Assembly: GCF_024158125.1 (NCBI RefSeq)
Contig: NZ_JAMZFT010000001.1
Coordinates: forward strand, 992,001-1,056,000
Reading direction: 5' to 3'
DNA: 64,000 nt
From: Futiania mangrovi
GTDB taxonomy: Bacteria > Pseudomonadota > Alphaproteobacteria > Futianiales > Futianiaceae
The number at the start of each line of letters is the position of its first letter. Position 1 is the stretch's first letter. The position numbers and the translations under genes are program-made. Below are positions 16,751 through 24,710 of this stretch, one piece after another. The notes beneath the pieces are model-generated. The model was not told where the DNA came from. It was given only the letters and a program-made list of their open reading frames with translations, and ran no database searches.

Positions 16751-18199
16751 ATGACGAGGACGACTGAATTCTACATCGACGGCGCCTGGGTGACGTCCAC
16801 CACGGGCAAGACGCTCGACGTCATCAATCCCGCGACGGAGGAGGCGTGCGCCACCATCGCGCTCGGCGGACAGGCCGACGTCGACAAGGCGGTCGCTGCG
16901 GCGAAGCGCGCGTTCCAGACCTGGGGCTACACCGATCCGGCCGAACGCATCGCGCTGGTGGAGAAGCTGGCGGCCGTCTACGAGCGCCGTTCGGGCGAGA
17001 TGGCGCAGGCGATCTCGCAGGAGATGGGCGCGCCGATGAAGCTCGCCACCAACGCGCAGGCCGCAGCCGGCCTCGGCCACATCAAGGCCTTCCTGCGCGT
17101 GGCCAAGACCTTCGTGTGGGAGCACCCGCTGCGCGAAGGCGCGGAGGCCGAGCACATCGTCTATGAGCCGATCGGCGTCTGCGGCCTCATCACGCCGTGG
17201 AACTGGCCGATGAACCAGGTCACGCTGAAGGTCGTGCCGGCGCTTCTCGCGGGCTGCACCATGGTGCTGAAGCCGTCGGAGGTGGCGCCGCTCTCCTCCC
17301 TGCTGTTCGCCGAGATGCTCGACGAGGCGGGCGTGCCTGCAGGTGTCTTCAACCTCGTGAACGGCGACGGGCCCGGCGTGGGCGAGGCGCTGGCCCGCCA
17401 TCCCGACGTCGACATGATGTCGCTGACGGGCTCGACCCGCGCGGGAACCGCGGTCAGCAAGGCCGCCGCCGACACGATCAAGCGCGTCTCGCTGGAACTG
17501 GGCGGCAAGGGCCCGAACATCGTCTTCGCCGACGTCGACGTGGACAAGGCCGTCGCGCGCGGTGCCGCGCACTGCTTCCAGAACACCGGGCAGTCGTGCA
17601 ACGCGCCGACCCGGATGCTGGTCGAGCGTCCGATCTACGACCGTGCGGTCGAGGTGGCGGCAAGGACCGCCGAGGCGACGAAGGTGGGCGAGCCGTCGGA
17701 GGACGGAAACCACATCGGCCCGCTGGTCAGCCAGGCGCAGTTCGACAAGGTGCAGGACCTGATCCGGAAGGGCATCGAGGAGGGTGCGCGCCTCGTCGCC
17801 GGCGGCCCCGGCCGGCCCGAGGGCTTCAACCGCGGCTATTTCGTGCGCCCGACCGTCTTTGCGGACGTCAGCAACAACATGACCATCGCGCGGGAGGAGA
17901 TCTTCGGTCCCGTGCTCTCGATCATCCCGTTCGAGAGCGAGGACGAAGCCATCGCCATCGCCAACGACACGGTCTACGGCCTTGCCTCCTATGTGCAGAG
18001 CGGCGACCAGGCCCGGGCCCAGAAGGTGGCCCGCAAGCTGCGCGCCGGCATGGTCCAGATCAACGGTGCGGGGCGCGCCTCGGGTAGCCCGTTCGGCGGC
18101 TACAAGCAGTCCGGCAACGGCCGCGAGGGCGGCGTCGAGGGGCTCAAGGACTTCCTCGAGGTGAAGGCGGTCTCCGGCTGGGATCCGGCCGCGGCCTGA
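16751..18199 (+). CDS. NAD(P)-dependent aldehyde dehydrogenase
   Basis: The 482-residue enzyme has the full aldehyde dehydrogenase set: the TPWNWPMNQ motif (about 148-156), the general base E249 in LELGGKGPN and the nucleophile C283 in NTGQSCNAPTR. Length matches the family. It oxidises an aldehyde to the carboxylic acid in the cytosol; the substrate cannot be read from the sequence. The start at 16751 is supported by AAGGG upstream. An in-frame ATG at 16727 is possible but adds a basic tail. A strong terminator follows the stop, so it ends the oxygenase-dehydrogenase unit. Confidence 0.93.
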   Translation: MTRTTEFYIDGAWVTSTTGKTLDVINPATEEACATIALGGQADVDKAVAAAKRAFQTWGYTDPAERIALVEKLAAVYERRSGEMAQAISQEMGAPMKLATNAQAAAGLGHIKAFLRVAKTFVWEHPLREGAEAEHIVYEPIGVCGLITPWNWPMNQVTLKVVPALLAGCTMVLKPSEVAPLSSLLFAEMLDEAGVPAGVFNLVNGDGPGVGEALARHPDVDMMSLTGSTRAGTAVSKAAADTIKRVSLELGGKGPNIVFADVDVDKAVARGAAHCFQNTGQSCNAPTRMLVERPIYDRAVEVAARTAEATKVGEPSEDGNHIGPLVSQAQFDKVQDLIRKGIEEGARLVAGGPGRPEGFNRGYFVRPTVFADVSNNMTIAREEIFGPVLSIIPFESEDEAIAIANDTVYGLASYVQSGDQARAQKVARKLRAGMVQINGAGRASGSPFGGYKQSGNGREGGVEGLKDFLEVKAVSGWDPAAA

Positions 18200-18242
18200 C
18201 CGCGGAGCGGGACGGCCCGGACCCGACAGACGAGCATTTGGA

Positions 18243-18276
18243 GGGCCTCGCGGGTGTCGCACCGCGAGGCCCTTTT
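18243..18276 (+). terminator. Rho-independent terminator after the aldehyde dehydrogenase gene
   Basis: GGGCCTCGCGG (18243-18253) and CCGCGAGGCCC (18262-18272) form an 11-bp stem with an eight-base loop, followed at once by TTTT (18273-18276). Confidence 0.85.
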
Positions 18277-18522
18277 GCATGCGCGAGATAGGCGCTGCAT
18301 CGCAAGCGCCAATAAATGGGGGCAAATGGTGTAAATAAAACTTTCGTATTAAGCCTTATGGCGCATGTTGATCGTCGCATAATTGTGCGCTGCAAAATAT
18401 AGACCTTTCAATACATTAGTATCATTGCCTCACCGGGTGTTTTTCGGGACGTTGCCTGACGGGTCAGAACCCAGGAGCTTTCGCGTGCGCGTCTGCTCGA
18501 CAAGAACCTGAGGGAGGACGTC
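18277..18522 (+). promoter_or_regulatory. AT-rich upstream region of the ABC transporter operon with a palindrome
   Basis: This gap is much richer in A and T than its surroundings (about 18305-18425). It contains CGCATAATTGTGCG (18376-18389), symmetric except for one base pair on each side of the centre. The region must hold the promoter of the transporter operon. The palindrome is a candidate operator, but no matching regulator gene is adjacent. Confidence 0.4.
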
Positions 18523-19866
18523 ATGTCTGAATTCACGATCAATCGCCGCGGTCTGCTGAAGACCAGCGCCATCGTGGGCGCCGGCCTTGCCATGCCGACG
18601 ATCTTCACGAGCGCGGCGCGCGCCTACACGAACGAGCCCAAGGGCGGCACCGTGACGCTGGGCTTCAACGTTCCGCAGACGGGCGCCTATGCCGACGAGG
18701 GCGCTGACGAGCTGCGCGCCTATCAGCTTGCCGTCAAGCACCTCAATGGCGAGGGCGATGGCGGGATGCTCAACACCTTCTCCTCGAAGGTGCTGAAGGG
18801 CAACGGCATCCTCGGCAAGAAGGTCGCCTATGTGACCGGCGACACGCAAACGAAGTCGGACGCCGCGCGCGCCTCGGCCCAGTCGATGATTCAGAAGGAC
18901 GGCGCGGTGATGATCACCGGCGGCTCGTCCTCGGGCGTCGCGATCGCGGTGCAGGGCCTCTGCCAGGAGGCGGGCGTCATCTTCATGGCGGGCCTCACGC
19001 ACTCCAACGACACGACGGGCAAGGACAAGAAGGCGAACGGCTTCCGGCACTTCTTCAACGCCTACATGTCGGGCGCGGCGCTCGCACCGGTGCTGAAGGC
19101 CAACTACGGCTCCGACCGCAAGGCCTATCACCTGACCGCCGACTACACCTGGGGCTGGACGCAGGAAGAATCGATCGCGGCCGCGACCGAGGGCCTCGGC
19201 TGGGAGACGGTGGCGAAGGTCCGCACGCCCCTCGGCGCGGGCGACTTCTCGCAGTACCTGACGCCGGTGCTGAATTCCGGCGCGGACGTGCTGATCCTCA
19301 ATCACTACGGCCGCGACATGGTCAACTCGCTGACCCAGGCGGTGCAGTTCGGTATGCGCGACAAGATGGTCAACGGCAAGAAACTCGAGATCGTCGTGCC
19401 GCTTTACTCGCGCCTCATGGCGCAGGGTGCCGGCAAGAACGTGAAGGGCATCTTCGGCTCGACCAACTGGCACTGGTCCCTGCAGGACGAGGGCAGCAAG
19501 GCCTTCGTGAAGTCCTTCGGCCAGGAATACGGCTTCCCGCCGAGCCAGGCGGCCCATACCTGCTACGTGCAGACGCTGCTCTATGCGGATGCGTGCGAGC
19601 GGGCGGGCACGTTCAACCCCTGTGGTGTCGTCAAGGCGCTGGAAGGGTTCGAGTTCGACGGCATGGGCAACGGTCCGACCCTCTACCGGGCCGAAGACCA
19701 CCAGTGCTTCAAGGACGTACTCGTGGTGAAGGGCAAGGAGAACCCGGAATCGCAGTTCGACCTGCTGGAAGTCGTCGACGTCACGCCGGCCGCGCAGGTC
19801 ACCTATCCGCCGGATCATCCGATGTTCGCGGGCGGCAACCTCGGCACCTGCAGCGCGGGCGCCTGA
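18523..19866 (+). CDS. Branched-chain-amino-acid-type ABC transporter substrate-binding protein
   Basis: The 447-residue protein begins with a Tat-like signal (NRRGLLKTSA, then a hydrophobic stretch to about residue 34). It has the two-lobed periplasmic binding fold of the HAAT family (VTLGFNVPQTGAYADEGADELRAYQLAVKHLN, GGSSSGVAIAVQ). It captures a ligand in the periplasm and feeds the LivHMGF-like proteins encoded next. It is longer than typical LivJ (about 370). Ligands of this family include branched-chain amino acids, amides, urea and aromatic acids; the sequence does not decide. GAGGGAGG precedes the ATG. Confidence 0.9.
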   Translation: MSEFTINRRGLLKTSAIVGAGLAMPTIFTSAARAYTNEPKGGTVTLGFNVPQTGAYADEGADELRAYQLAVKHLNGEGDGGMLNTFSSKVLKGNGILGKKVAYVTGDTQTKSDAARASAQSMIQKDGAVMITGGSSSGVAIAVQGLCQEAGVIFMAGLTHSNDTTGKDKKANGFRHFFNAYMSGAALAPVLKANYGSDRKAYHLTADYTWGWTQEESIAAATEGLGWETVAKVRTPLGAGDFSQYLTPVLNSGADVLILNHYGRDMVNSLTQAVQFGMRDKMVNGKKLEIVVPLYSRLMAQGAGKNVKGIFGSTNWHWSLQDEGSKAFVKSFGQEYGFPPSQAAHTCYVQTLLYADACERAGTFNPCGVVKALEGFEFDGMGNGPTLYRAEDHQCFKDVLVVKGKENPESQFDLLEVVDVTPAAQVTYPPDHPMFAGGNLGTCSAGA

Positions 19867-19884
19867 TCGTCCTTCCATGACTGC

Positions 19885-19908
19885 GGCCGCCCGGGGGTCC
19901 GGGCGGCC
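19885..19908 (+). other. Strong hairpin between binding-protein and permease genes
   Basis: GGCCGCCCGG (19885-19894) and CCGGGCGGCC (19899-19908) form a perfect 10-bp stem with a four-base loop. No T-run follows. In such operons a hairpin here often protects the upstream mRNA, so that binding protein is made in excess over permease. Confidence 0.65.
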
Positions 19909-19966
19909 GGCCTTGTCCAGCCGCATCGGGCGGCGGATGCGCGGCAAACCTTGAGCGGGTAGGGGC

Positions 19967-20995
19967 ATGGACGCGGTCCTTCTGCAAATCCTGAACGGGC
20001 TCGACAAGGGCAGCGCCTATGCGCTCATCGCCCTTGGCCTGACCCTGATCTTCGGAACATTGGGCGTCGTGAACTTCGCGCACGGCGCGCTGTTCATGAT
20101 CGGCGCCTTCTGCGCGGTCGTGGTCCAGAAGACGCTGACCCTGTCGAAAGTGGTCCTCAGCGAGACCGAGAAGACGCCCTGGGGCACGCCGAAGGAGATC
20201 CACACCTATTATGTGCAGGAGTGGTTCGGCGATTTCGGCCTGGTGCTGCAGGACTATTCGGTGCCCGTGGCGATCCTGCTGGCGCTGCCGGTGATGCTGC
20301 TGGCGGGCATCGCGATGGAGCGGGGCCTCATCAAGCACTTCTACAAGCGCCCCCATGCCGACCAGATCCTCGTGACGTTCGGCCTCGCGATCGTCCTGCA
20401 GGAGATCGTGAAGGCGCTGTTCGGCGCCAATCCGATCCCGCAGCCCGCGCCGCAGGCGCTACAGGGCGCGCTGGACGTGGGCACGATGATCGGCTTCGAC
20501 CCGGGCGTGATCGTCTATCCCTACTGGCGGTTCATATATTTCGTTTTCGCCGCGGCCGTGGTGTCCGCCGTCTTTGCATTCCTGCAGTACACGACCTTCG
20601 GGATGGTGGTCCGCGCGGGCATGGCGGACCGGGAGACGGTGGGCCTGCTCGGCATCAACATCGACAAGCGCTTCACGGCCATGTTCGGCTTCGCCGCCGT
20701 GGTGACCGGACTTGCGGGCGTGATGTATGCGCCGATCCTGTCGCCCGACTACCACATGGGCATGGACTTCCTCGTGCTCTGCTTCGTGGTGGTCGTCGTG
20801 GGGGGCATGGGCTCGCTGCCGGGCGCTGTCGCCGCGGGCTTCCTTCTGGGCGTCCTGCAGAGTTTCGCCGCCATGAACGAGGTCAAGGCGATCCTGCCCG
20901 GCATCGACCAGATCATCATCTATCTTGTGGCCGTCGTCATCCTGCTGACGCGGCCGCGCGGTCTCATGGGCCGCAAGGGTGTCATGGAGGACTGA
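19967..20995 (+). CDS. LivH-type ABC permease
   Basis: The 342-residue integral membrane protein has the LivH features KGSAYALIALGLTLIFGTLGVVNFAHGALFM near the N-terminus and the cytoplasmic coupling region VVRAGMADRETVGLLGINID. It forms one half of the transmembrane channel together with the next product. Residues about 53-97 are an extra hydrophilic loop (KTPWGTPKEIHTYYVQEWFG and around), absent from Escherichia coli LivH. This suggests a distinct subfamily, perhaps with specific docking of the long binding protein. It lies 100 bp after the binding-protein gene and three bases before the livM-like gene. Confidence 0.9.
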   Translation: MDAVLLQILNGLDKGSAYALIALGLTLIFGTLGVVNFAHGALFMIGAFCAVVVQKTLTLSKVVLSETEKTPWGTPKEIHTYYVQEWFGDFGLVLQDYSVPVAILLALPVMLLAGIAMERGLIKHFYKRPHADQILVTFGLAIVLQEIVKALFGANPIPQPAPQALQGALDVGTMIGFDPGVIVYPYWRFIYFVFAAAVVSAVFAFLQYTTFGMVVRAGMADRETVGLLGINIDKRFTAMFGFAAVVTGLAGVMYAPILSPDYHMGMDFLVLCFVVVVVGGMGSLPGAVAAGFLLGVLQSFAAMNEVKAILPGIDQIIIYLVAVVILLTRPRGLMGRKGVMED

Positions 20996-20998
20996 CGC

Positions 20999-22180
20999 AT
21001 GACGGCGACGCGCACCAACGACACCCTGCTGATGATCGGCTTCACCGTCGCCGTGCTGGCGATGCCGCTCATCCTCGCGCCCTTCGGTGCGGGCTACCCC
21101 GACCTGATGCAGCGCTTCGCGATCTACGGGATCTTCGCCATCGGCTTCAACCTGCTGTTCGGCCTGACGGGCTATCTCTCCTTCGGCCACGCGGCCTTCC
21201 TGGGCGTGGGGTCCTACACCGCCGTCTGGATGTTCAAGCTGCTGACGCTGAACGTGCTGCCCGCCATCGTGCTGGCGATCGTCGTCTCGGGTCTCTTTGC
21301 GCTGGTGATCGGGTTCGTCTCCCTGCGCCGGTCGGGCATCTATTTCTCGATCCTGACGCTCGCCTTCGCGCAGATGAGCTACAACCTCGCCTATTCGGTG
21401 CTGACGCCGATCACGAACGGCGAGACGGGACTGCAGATCAATCTCGACGATCCGCGTATCCTCGATCCGAAACTCGAAACCGGCGACCTGCCCCTGACCA
21501 ACATCTTCGGGTTCCACATGAACGACGTGTTCTGGAATCCGACCTTCCTGGGCCAGCAGTTGCAGTTTTCCTATGGCTTCTACACCTGCGCACTCGTGCT
21601 GATCGTGGCGTTCTACATCTCGCTGCGGGTCTTCCGCTCGCCCTTCGGGATGATGCTGCGGGCGGTGAAGACGAACCAGAACCGCCTCAACTACACCGGC
21701 GTGAACACGCGGCCCTATACGCTTGCGGCCTTCGTGATCTCGGGCATGTACGCGGGCCTCGCAGGTGCGCTGCTCGCCTGCATGGACCCGCTGGCCGGTG
21801 CGGAGCGGATGCAGTGGACGGCCTCTGGCGAGGTGGTGCTGATGACCATTCTCGGCGGCGCAGGCACGCTGCTGGGTCCAGTCCTCGGTGCAGGCTTCAT
21901 CAAGTATTTCGAGAACATCTTCTCCAAGGTGAACAACAATGTCCTGCACGAGGCGTTCGCCTTCCTGCCCGATGGGCTGGAGGACTTCGTGGTCTGGATC
22001 GTCAGCCCGTTCGTCGGCGCCGGCTGGCACCTGACGCTGGGCGCGGTGTTCATGCTGGTCGTGATCTTCCTGCCGGGCGGCCTGCTGGAGGGCGCGCAGC
22101 GCATCGTCAACCTGCTGACCGGGCGCAGCGCGAAGGGCGGATCGAGGTCGTCCGGCGCGGCCTCGGCGCCGGCCGAATAG
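20999..22180 (+). CDS. LivM-type ABC permease
   Basis: The 393-residue protein is the second membrane subunit, with [22 protein letters not shown] near the N-terminus and the coupling segment [25 protein letters not shown] periplasmic insertion at about residues 140-190 ([15 protein letters not shown] and around) parallels the extra loop of the LivH partner. It starts three bases after the previous stop and is followed by the ATPase genes. It should be required for import of the same ligand. Confidence 0.9.
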   Translation: MTATRTNDTLLMIGFTVAVLAMPLILAPFGAGYPDLMQRFAIYGIFAIGFNLLFGLTGYLSFGHAAFLGVGSYTAVWMFKLLTLNVLPAIVLAIVVSGLFALVIGFVSLRRSGIYFSILTLAFAQMSYNLAYSVLTPITNGETGLQINLDDPRILDPKLETGDLPLTNIFGFHMNDVFWNPTFLGQQLQFSYGFYTCALVLIVAFYISLRVFRSPFGMMLRAVKTNQNRLNYTGVNTRPYTLAAFVISGMYAGLAGALLACMDPLAGAERMQWTASGEVVLMTILGGAGTLLGPVLGAGFIKYFENIFSKVNNNVLHEAFAFLPDGLEDFVVWIVSPFVGAGWHLTLGAVFMLVVIFLPGGLLEGAQRIVNLLTGRSAKGGSRSSGAASAPAE

Positions 22181-22196
22181 GGAGGGACGGGAACCC

Positions 22197-22955
22197 ATGG
22201 GTATTCTCGAGGTTCGCAACGTCTCCAAGCGCTTCGGCGGTCTGCAGGCGCTCAACAACGTCAACCTGACGGTGGAGCAGGGCAGCGTCCACGCGATCAT
22301 CGGGCCGAACGGCGCGGGCAAGTCGACCTTGCTCAACTGTTTCGTCGGCCGCCTGACGCCGGACACCGGCTCCGTCATGTTCGACGGGCACAGCCTGCTT
22401 GGCGCCAAGCCGCACCAGATCAACCAGTTCGGCGTCAGCCGCGTGTTCCAGACACCTGAGATCTTCACCGATCTGACCGTGCTGGAGAACGTGATGATCC
22501 CGACGTTCGCCAAGCGCGACGGGGCCTACAAGCTCAATCCGCTGGCCCGCGTCTCGCAGGAGACAGAGGTGCGCGACCACGCGGAGGCGACGCTGTCCGA
22601 CGTCGGTCTCCTCGACAAGCGCAAGATGGTCGCCTCCTCGCTGTCGCGCGGGGACAAGCGGCGGCTGGAGATGGCGATGTGCCTGGCGCAGGATCCCAAG
22701 CTCCTGCTGCTCGACGAGCCGACGGCGGGGATGAGCCGCGCCGACACGAACCGCACCATCGACCTGCTCAAGCAGATCGGCGAGAGCCGCGGCATCACCA
22801 AGGTCATCATCGAGCATGACATGCACGTGGTCTTCTCGCTGGCGCAGAAGATCGCGGTGCTGGCGCAGGGGACGGTGATCGTCGAGGACGTGCCGGAGAA
22901 CATCAAGGGCCATCCCAAGGTCCGCGAAGCCTATCTCGGGGAGGCCCAGGTATGA
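22197..22955 (+). CDS. LivG-type ABC ATP-binding protein
   Basis: The 252-residue ATPase has Walker A (GPNGAGKST, residues 38-46), a signature loop with LSRGDKRRLEMA in place of the usual LSGGQQ, Walker B (LLLLDEPTAGMS) and a switch His (IIEHDMHVVF). It powers the transporter together with the LivF partner. The Arg-Gly-Asp-Lys variant of the signature is seen in other LivG-like proteins. GGAGGGACGGG precedes the ATG. It overlaps the next gene by ATGA. Confidence 0.92.
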   Translation: MGILEVRNVSKRFGGLQALNNVNLTVEQGSVHAIIGPNGAGKSTLLNCFVGRLTPDTGSVMFDGHSLLGAKPHQINQFGVSRVFQTPEIFTDLTVLENVMIPTFAKRDGAYKLNPLARVSQETEVRDHAEATLSDVGLLDKRKMVASSLSRGDKRRLEMAMCLAQDPKLLLLDEPTAGMSRADTNRTIDLLKQIGESRGITKVIIEHDMHVVFSLAQKIAVLAQGTVIVEDVPENIKGHPKVREAYLGEAQV

Positions 22956-23716
22956 CACTGACAGACGCCGACTTCGGCCGCGCCTCCGCCAGCCATCTCG
23001 GGCGGCAGGAGTACGCCTATTTCTCCGCGCACGAAATTCACGCCTATTACGGCGAGAGCTACATCGTGCAGGGCGTGAGCTTCAACGTGCACGAGGGCGA
23101 AATCCTTGCGCTTCTCGGCCGCAACGGGGCGGGCAAGACCTCGACGCTGCGCACCATCGCGCGCGTCGACAGCCCGGCCTTGACCCGTGGCGAGATCTGG
23201 CTGGACCACAAGCCGCTGCACGAGATGAAGTCCTACCAGGCAGCGGCGAACGGGGTCGCGCTCGTGCCGGAGGACCGGCGGATCATTCCCGGCCTCACGG
23301 TGGAGGAAAACCTCCAGCTCGCCCAGATCGCGCCGCCGCACGGCTGGTCGATCCAGCGGATCTACGAGCTGTTTCCGCGGCTCGGCGAGCGGCGCAAGCA
23401 GGAAGGCGTCACGCTTTCGGGCGGCGAGCAGCAGATGCTCGCCATCGGGCGGGCGCTGGCGCGCGATGTGAAGCTGCTGTTGCTCGACGAGCCCTATGAA
23501 GGGCTCGCGCCCGTGATCGTGCAGGAGATCGAGCGCACGCTGGTCGAGATCAAGGCCCTCGGCATGACCACGATCATCGTGGAGCAGAACGCCATCGCGG
23601 CCCTCAAGCTCGCCGACCGCGCGGTCATCCTCGACATGGGCTGCGTGGTGTTCGACGGTACCGCGCAGGAGGTTCTCGACAACGCAGAGCTGCGCGAGGA
23701 ATACCTCGCGATCTGA
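22952..23716 (+). CDS. LivF-type ABC ATP-binding protein
   Basis: The 254-residue ATPase has Walker A (GRNGAGKTS), the signature LSGGEQQMLAIGRAL, Walker B (LLLLDEPYEGLAP) and the switch His replaced by Gln in IIVEQNA, as is normal for LivF. About 25 extra residues precede the conserved domain. It closes the five-gene importer operon; no clear terminator follows. The translation start overlaps the livG stop. Confidence 0.92.
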   Translation: MTLTDADFGRASASHLGRQEYAYFSAHEIHAYYGESYIVQGVSFNVHEGEILALLGRNGAGKTSTLRTIARVDSPALTRGEIWLDHKPLHEMKSYQAAANGVALVPEDRRIIPGLTVEENLQLAQIAPPHGWSIQRIYELFPRLGERRKQEGVTLSGGEQQMLAIGRALARDVKLLLLDEPYEGLAPVIVQEIERTLVEIKALGMTTIIVEQNAIAALKLADRAVILDMGCVVFDGTAQEVLDNAELREEYLAI

Positions 23717-23835
23717 CGGGGCGCCGCGGCCCCGCGACGGCAAGGAGCCCGGCCCCGGCAGATTGCCAGGTCGGCGTTACGGCACACGTCCATGTATCCT
23801 GTCGATGGTTCTGCTGCCGGGGCGCTAACCTATCA

Positions 23836-23845
23836 TTGTATACAT
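23836..23845. promoter_or_regulatory. Operator-like palindrome upstream of the FadR-type regulator
   Basis: TTGTATACAT holds the palindrome TGTATACA (23837-23844), about 70 bp upstream of the regulator start. The same element, as a perfect TTGTATACAA, stands upstream of the amidase gene. Such short AT-centred palindromes are typical targets of FadR-subfamily GntR regulators. Confidence 0.65.
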
Positions 23846-23911
23846 AAATCTCTGGAATTTCCCGCGATGGCTATCCAGAATAGCCCCGACAGCCATCAGG
23901 GAGGCGCAAGC

Positions 23912-24655
23912 ATGGCGGACGCGGCACCGTCACCCGGGGTTCGCAGCGGGGCAGTTGAGCGGGTCTACACCGGGCTTCGCAAGCTGCTGATCGAAGGCGC
24001 CTATCCGCCGGGCACGCATTTGCGGGAGGAGAGCCTGGCAAGCCAGCTGGGCGTCAGCCGGACGCCGGTGCGGGAGGCGATCCGCAAGCTCGCAACGGAA
24101 GGCTGGCTCGACATCATCCAGAACCAGGGCGCCTTTGTGCGCCGCTGGTCGCGGGCCGACATCGAGGAGGTGCTGAGCCTGCGCGCGATGCTCGAAAGCC
24201 ATGCCGCGCGCCACGCCGCCCGTCATGCGACAGTTGGGCAGATCGCTGAAATGAAGGCGATATGCAGCCGCGCCCTATCCTTGCTGCCATGCGAGGATCC
24301 GCAGGCCATCGCGGAAGTCGCAGCGCTGAACAGCCGCTTCCACAAGCTGATCCTCGATGCCTCGGGGCAGAGGAGGACGGCGGCGATCATTGCCAATCTC
24401 GTCGAACTTCCGATCACGCTGCGGTACTTCAAGCAGCTGGAGCCTGACGACATGGAGCGCAGCATCCGGGAGCATCGGGCGCTTGTGGAAGCCTTCGAGA
24501 CCCGCGACCCCCATTGGGCCGCTGCACTCATGGAGGCGCATGTGCATGGCGGAAAATCCCTGTTCCTTGGCCGTGTGACGTCTCTCGGCGAGGACGATAT
24601 GACCGCGGAGGAGCCTGCGGGGGATGTGGGCTCCAACACAAATTCGGGGAATTGA
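23912..24655 (+). CDS. GntR-family transcriptional regulator, FadR/FCD type
   Basis: The 247-residue protein has an N-terminal winged helix (VYTGLRKLLIEGAYPPGTHL, LASQLGVSRTPVREAIRKLATEGWL) and an all-helical FCD ligand domain (about residues 90-220) with the metal-site type residues of this group. It should sense a metabolite of the neighbouring catabolic operon. The start at 23912 is supported by GGGAGG seven bases upstream; in-frame ATGs at 23792 and 23867 lack such sites. The palindromes at 23836 and 24677 suggest that it represses itself and the amidase-transporter operon. Confidence 0.9.
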   Translation: MADAAPSPGVRSGAVERVYTGLRKLLIEGAYPPGTHLREESLASQLGVSRTPVREAIRKLATEGWLDIIQNQGAFVRRWSRADIEEVLSLRAMLESHAARHAARHATVGQIAEMKAICSRALSLLPCEDPQAIAEVAALNSRFHKLILDASGQRRTAAIIANLVELPITLRYFKQLEPDDMERSIREHRALVEAFETRDPHWAAALMEAHVHGGKSLFLGRVTSLGEDDMTAEEPAGDVGSNTNSGN

Positions 24656-24676
24656 CAGGACAAATTTCCGCGCCCA

Positions 24677-24686
24677 TTGTATACAA
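24677..24686. promoter_or_regulatory. Operator-like palindrome upstream of the amidase operon
   Basis: TTGTATACAA is a perfect 10-bp palindrome lying 25 bp upstream of the amidase start and 22 bp after the regulator stop. It repeats the element found upstream of the regulator gene. Confidence 0.7.
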
Positions 24687-24710
24687 ATTACGACTTTGGG
24701 ATAATGCCTG

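Noticed and set aside
20459-22513. A 684-residue minus-strand open frame over the permease and LivG genes
   Set aside because: Antisense shadow of well-supported transporter genes; composition is low in complexity and has no recognisable motif.
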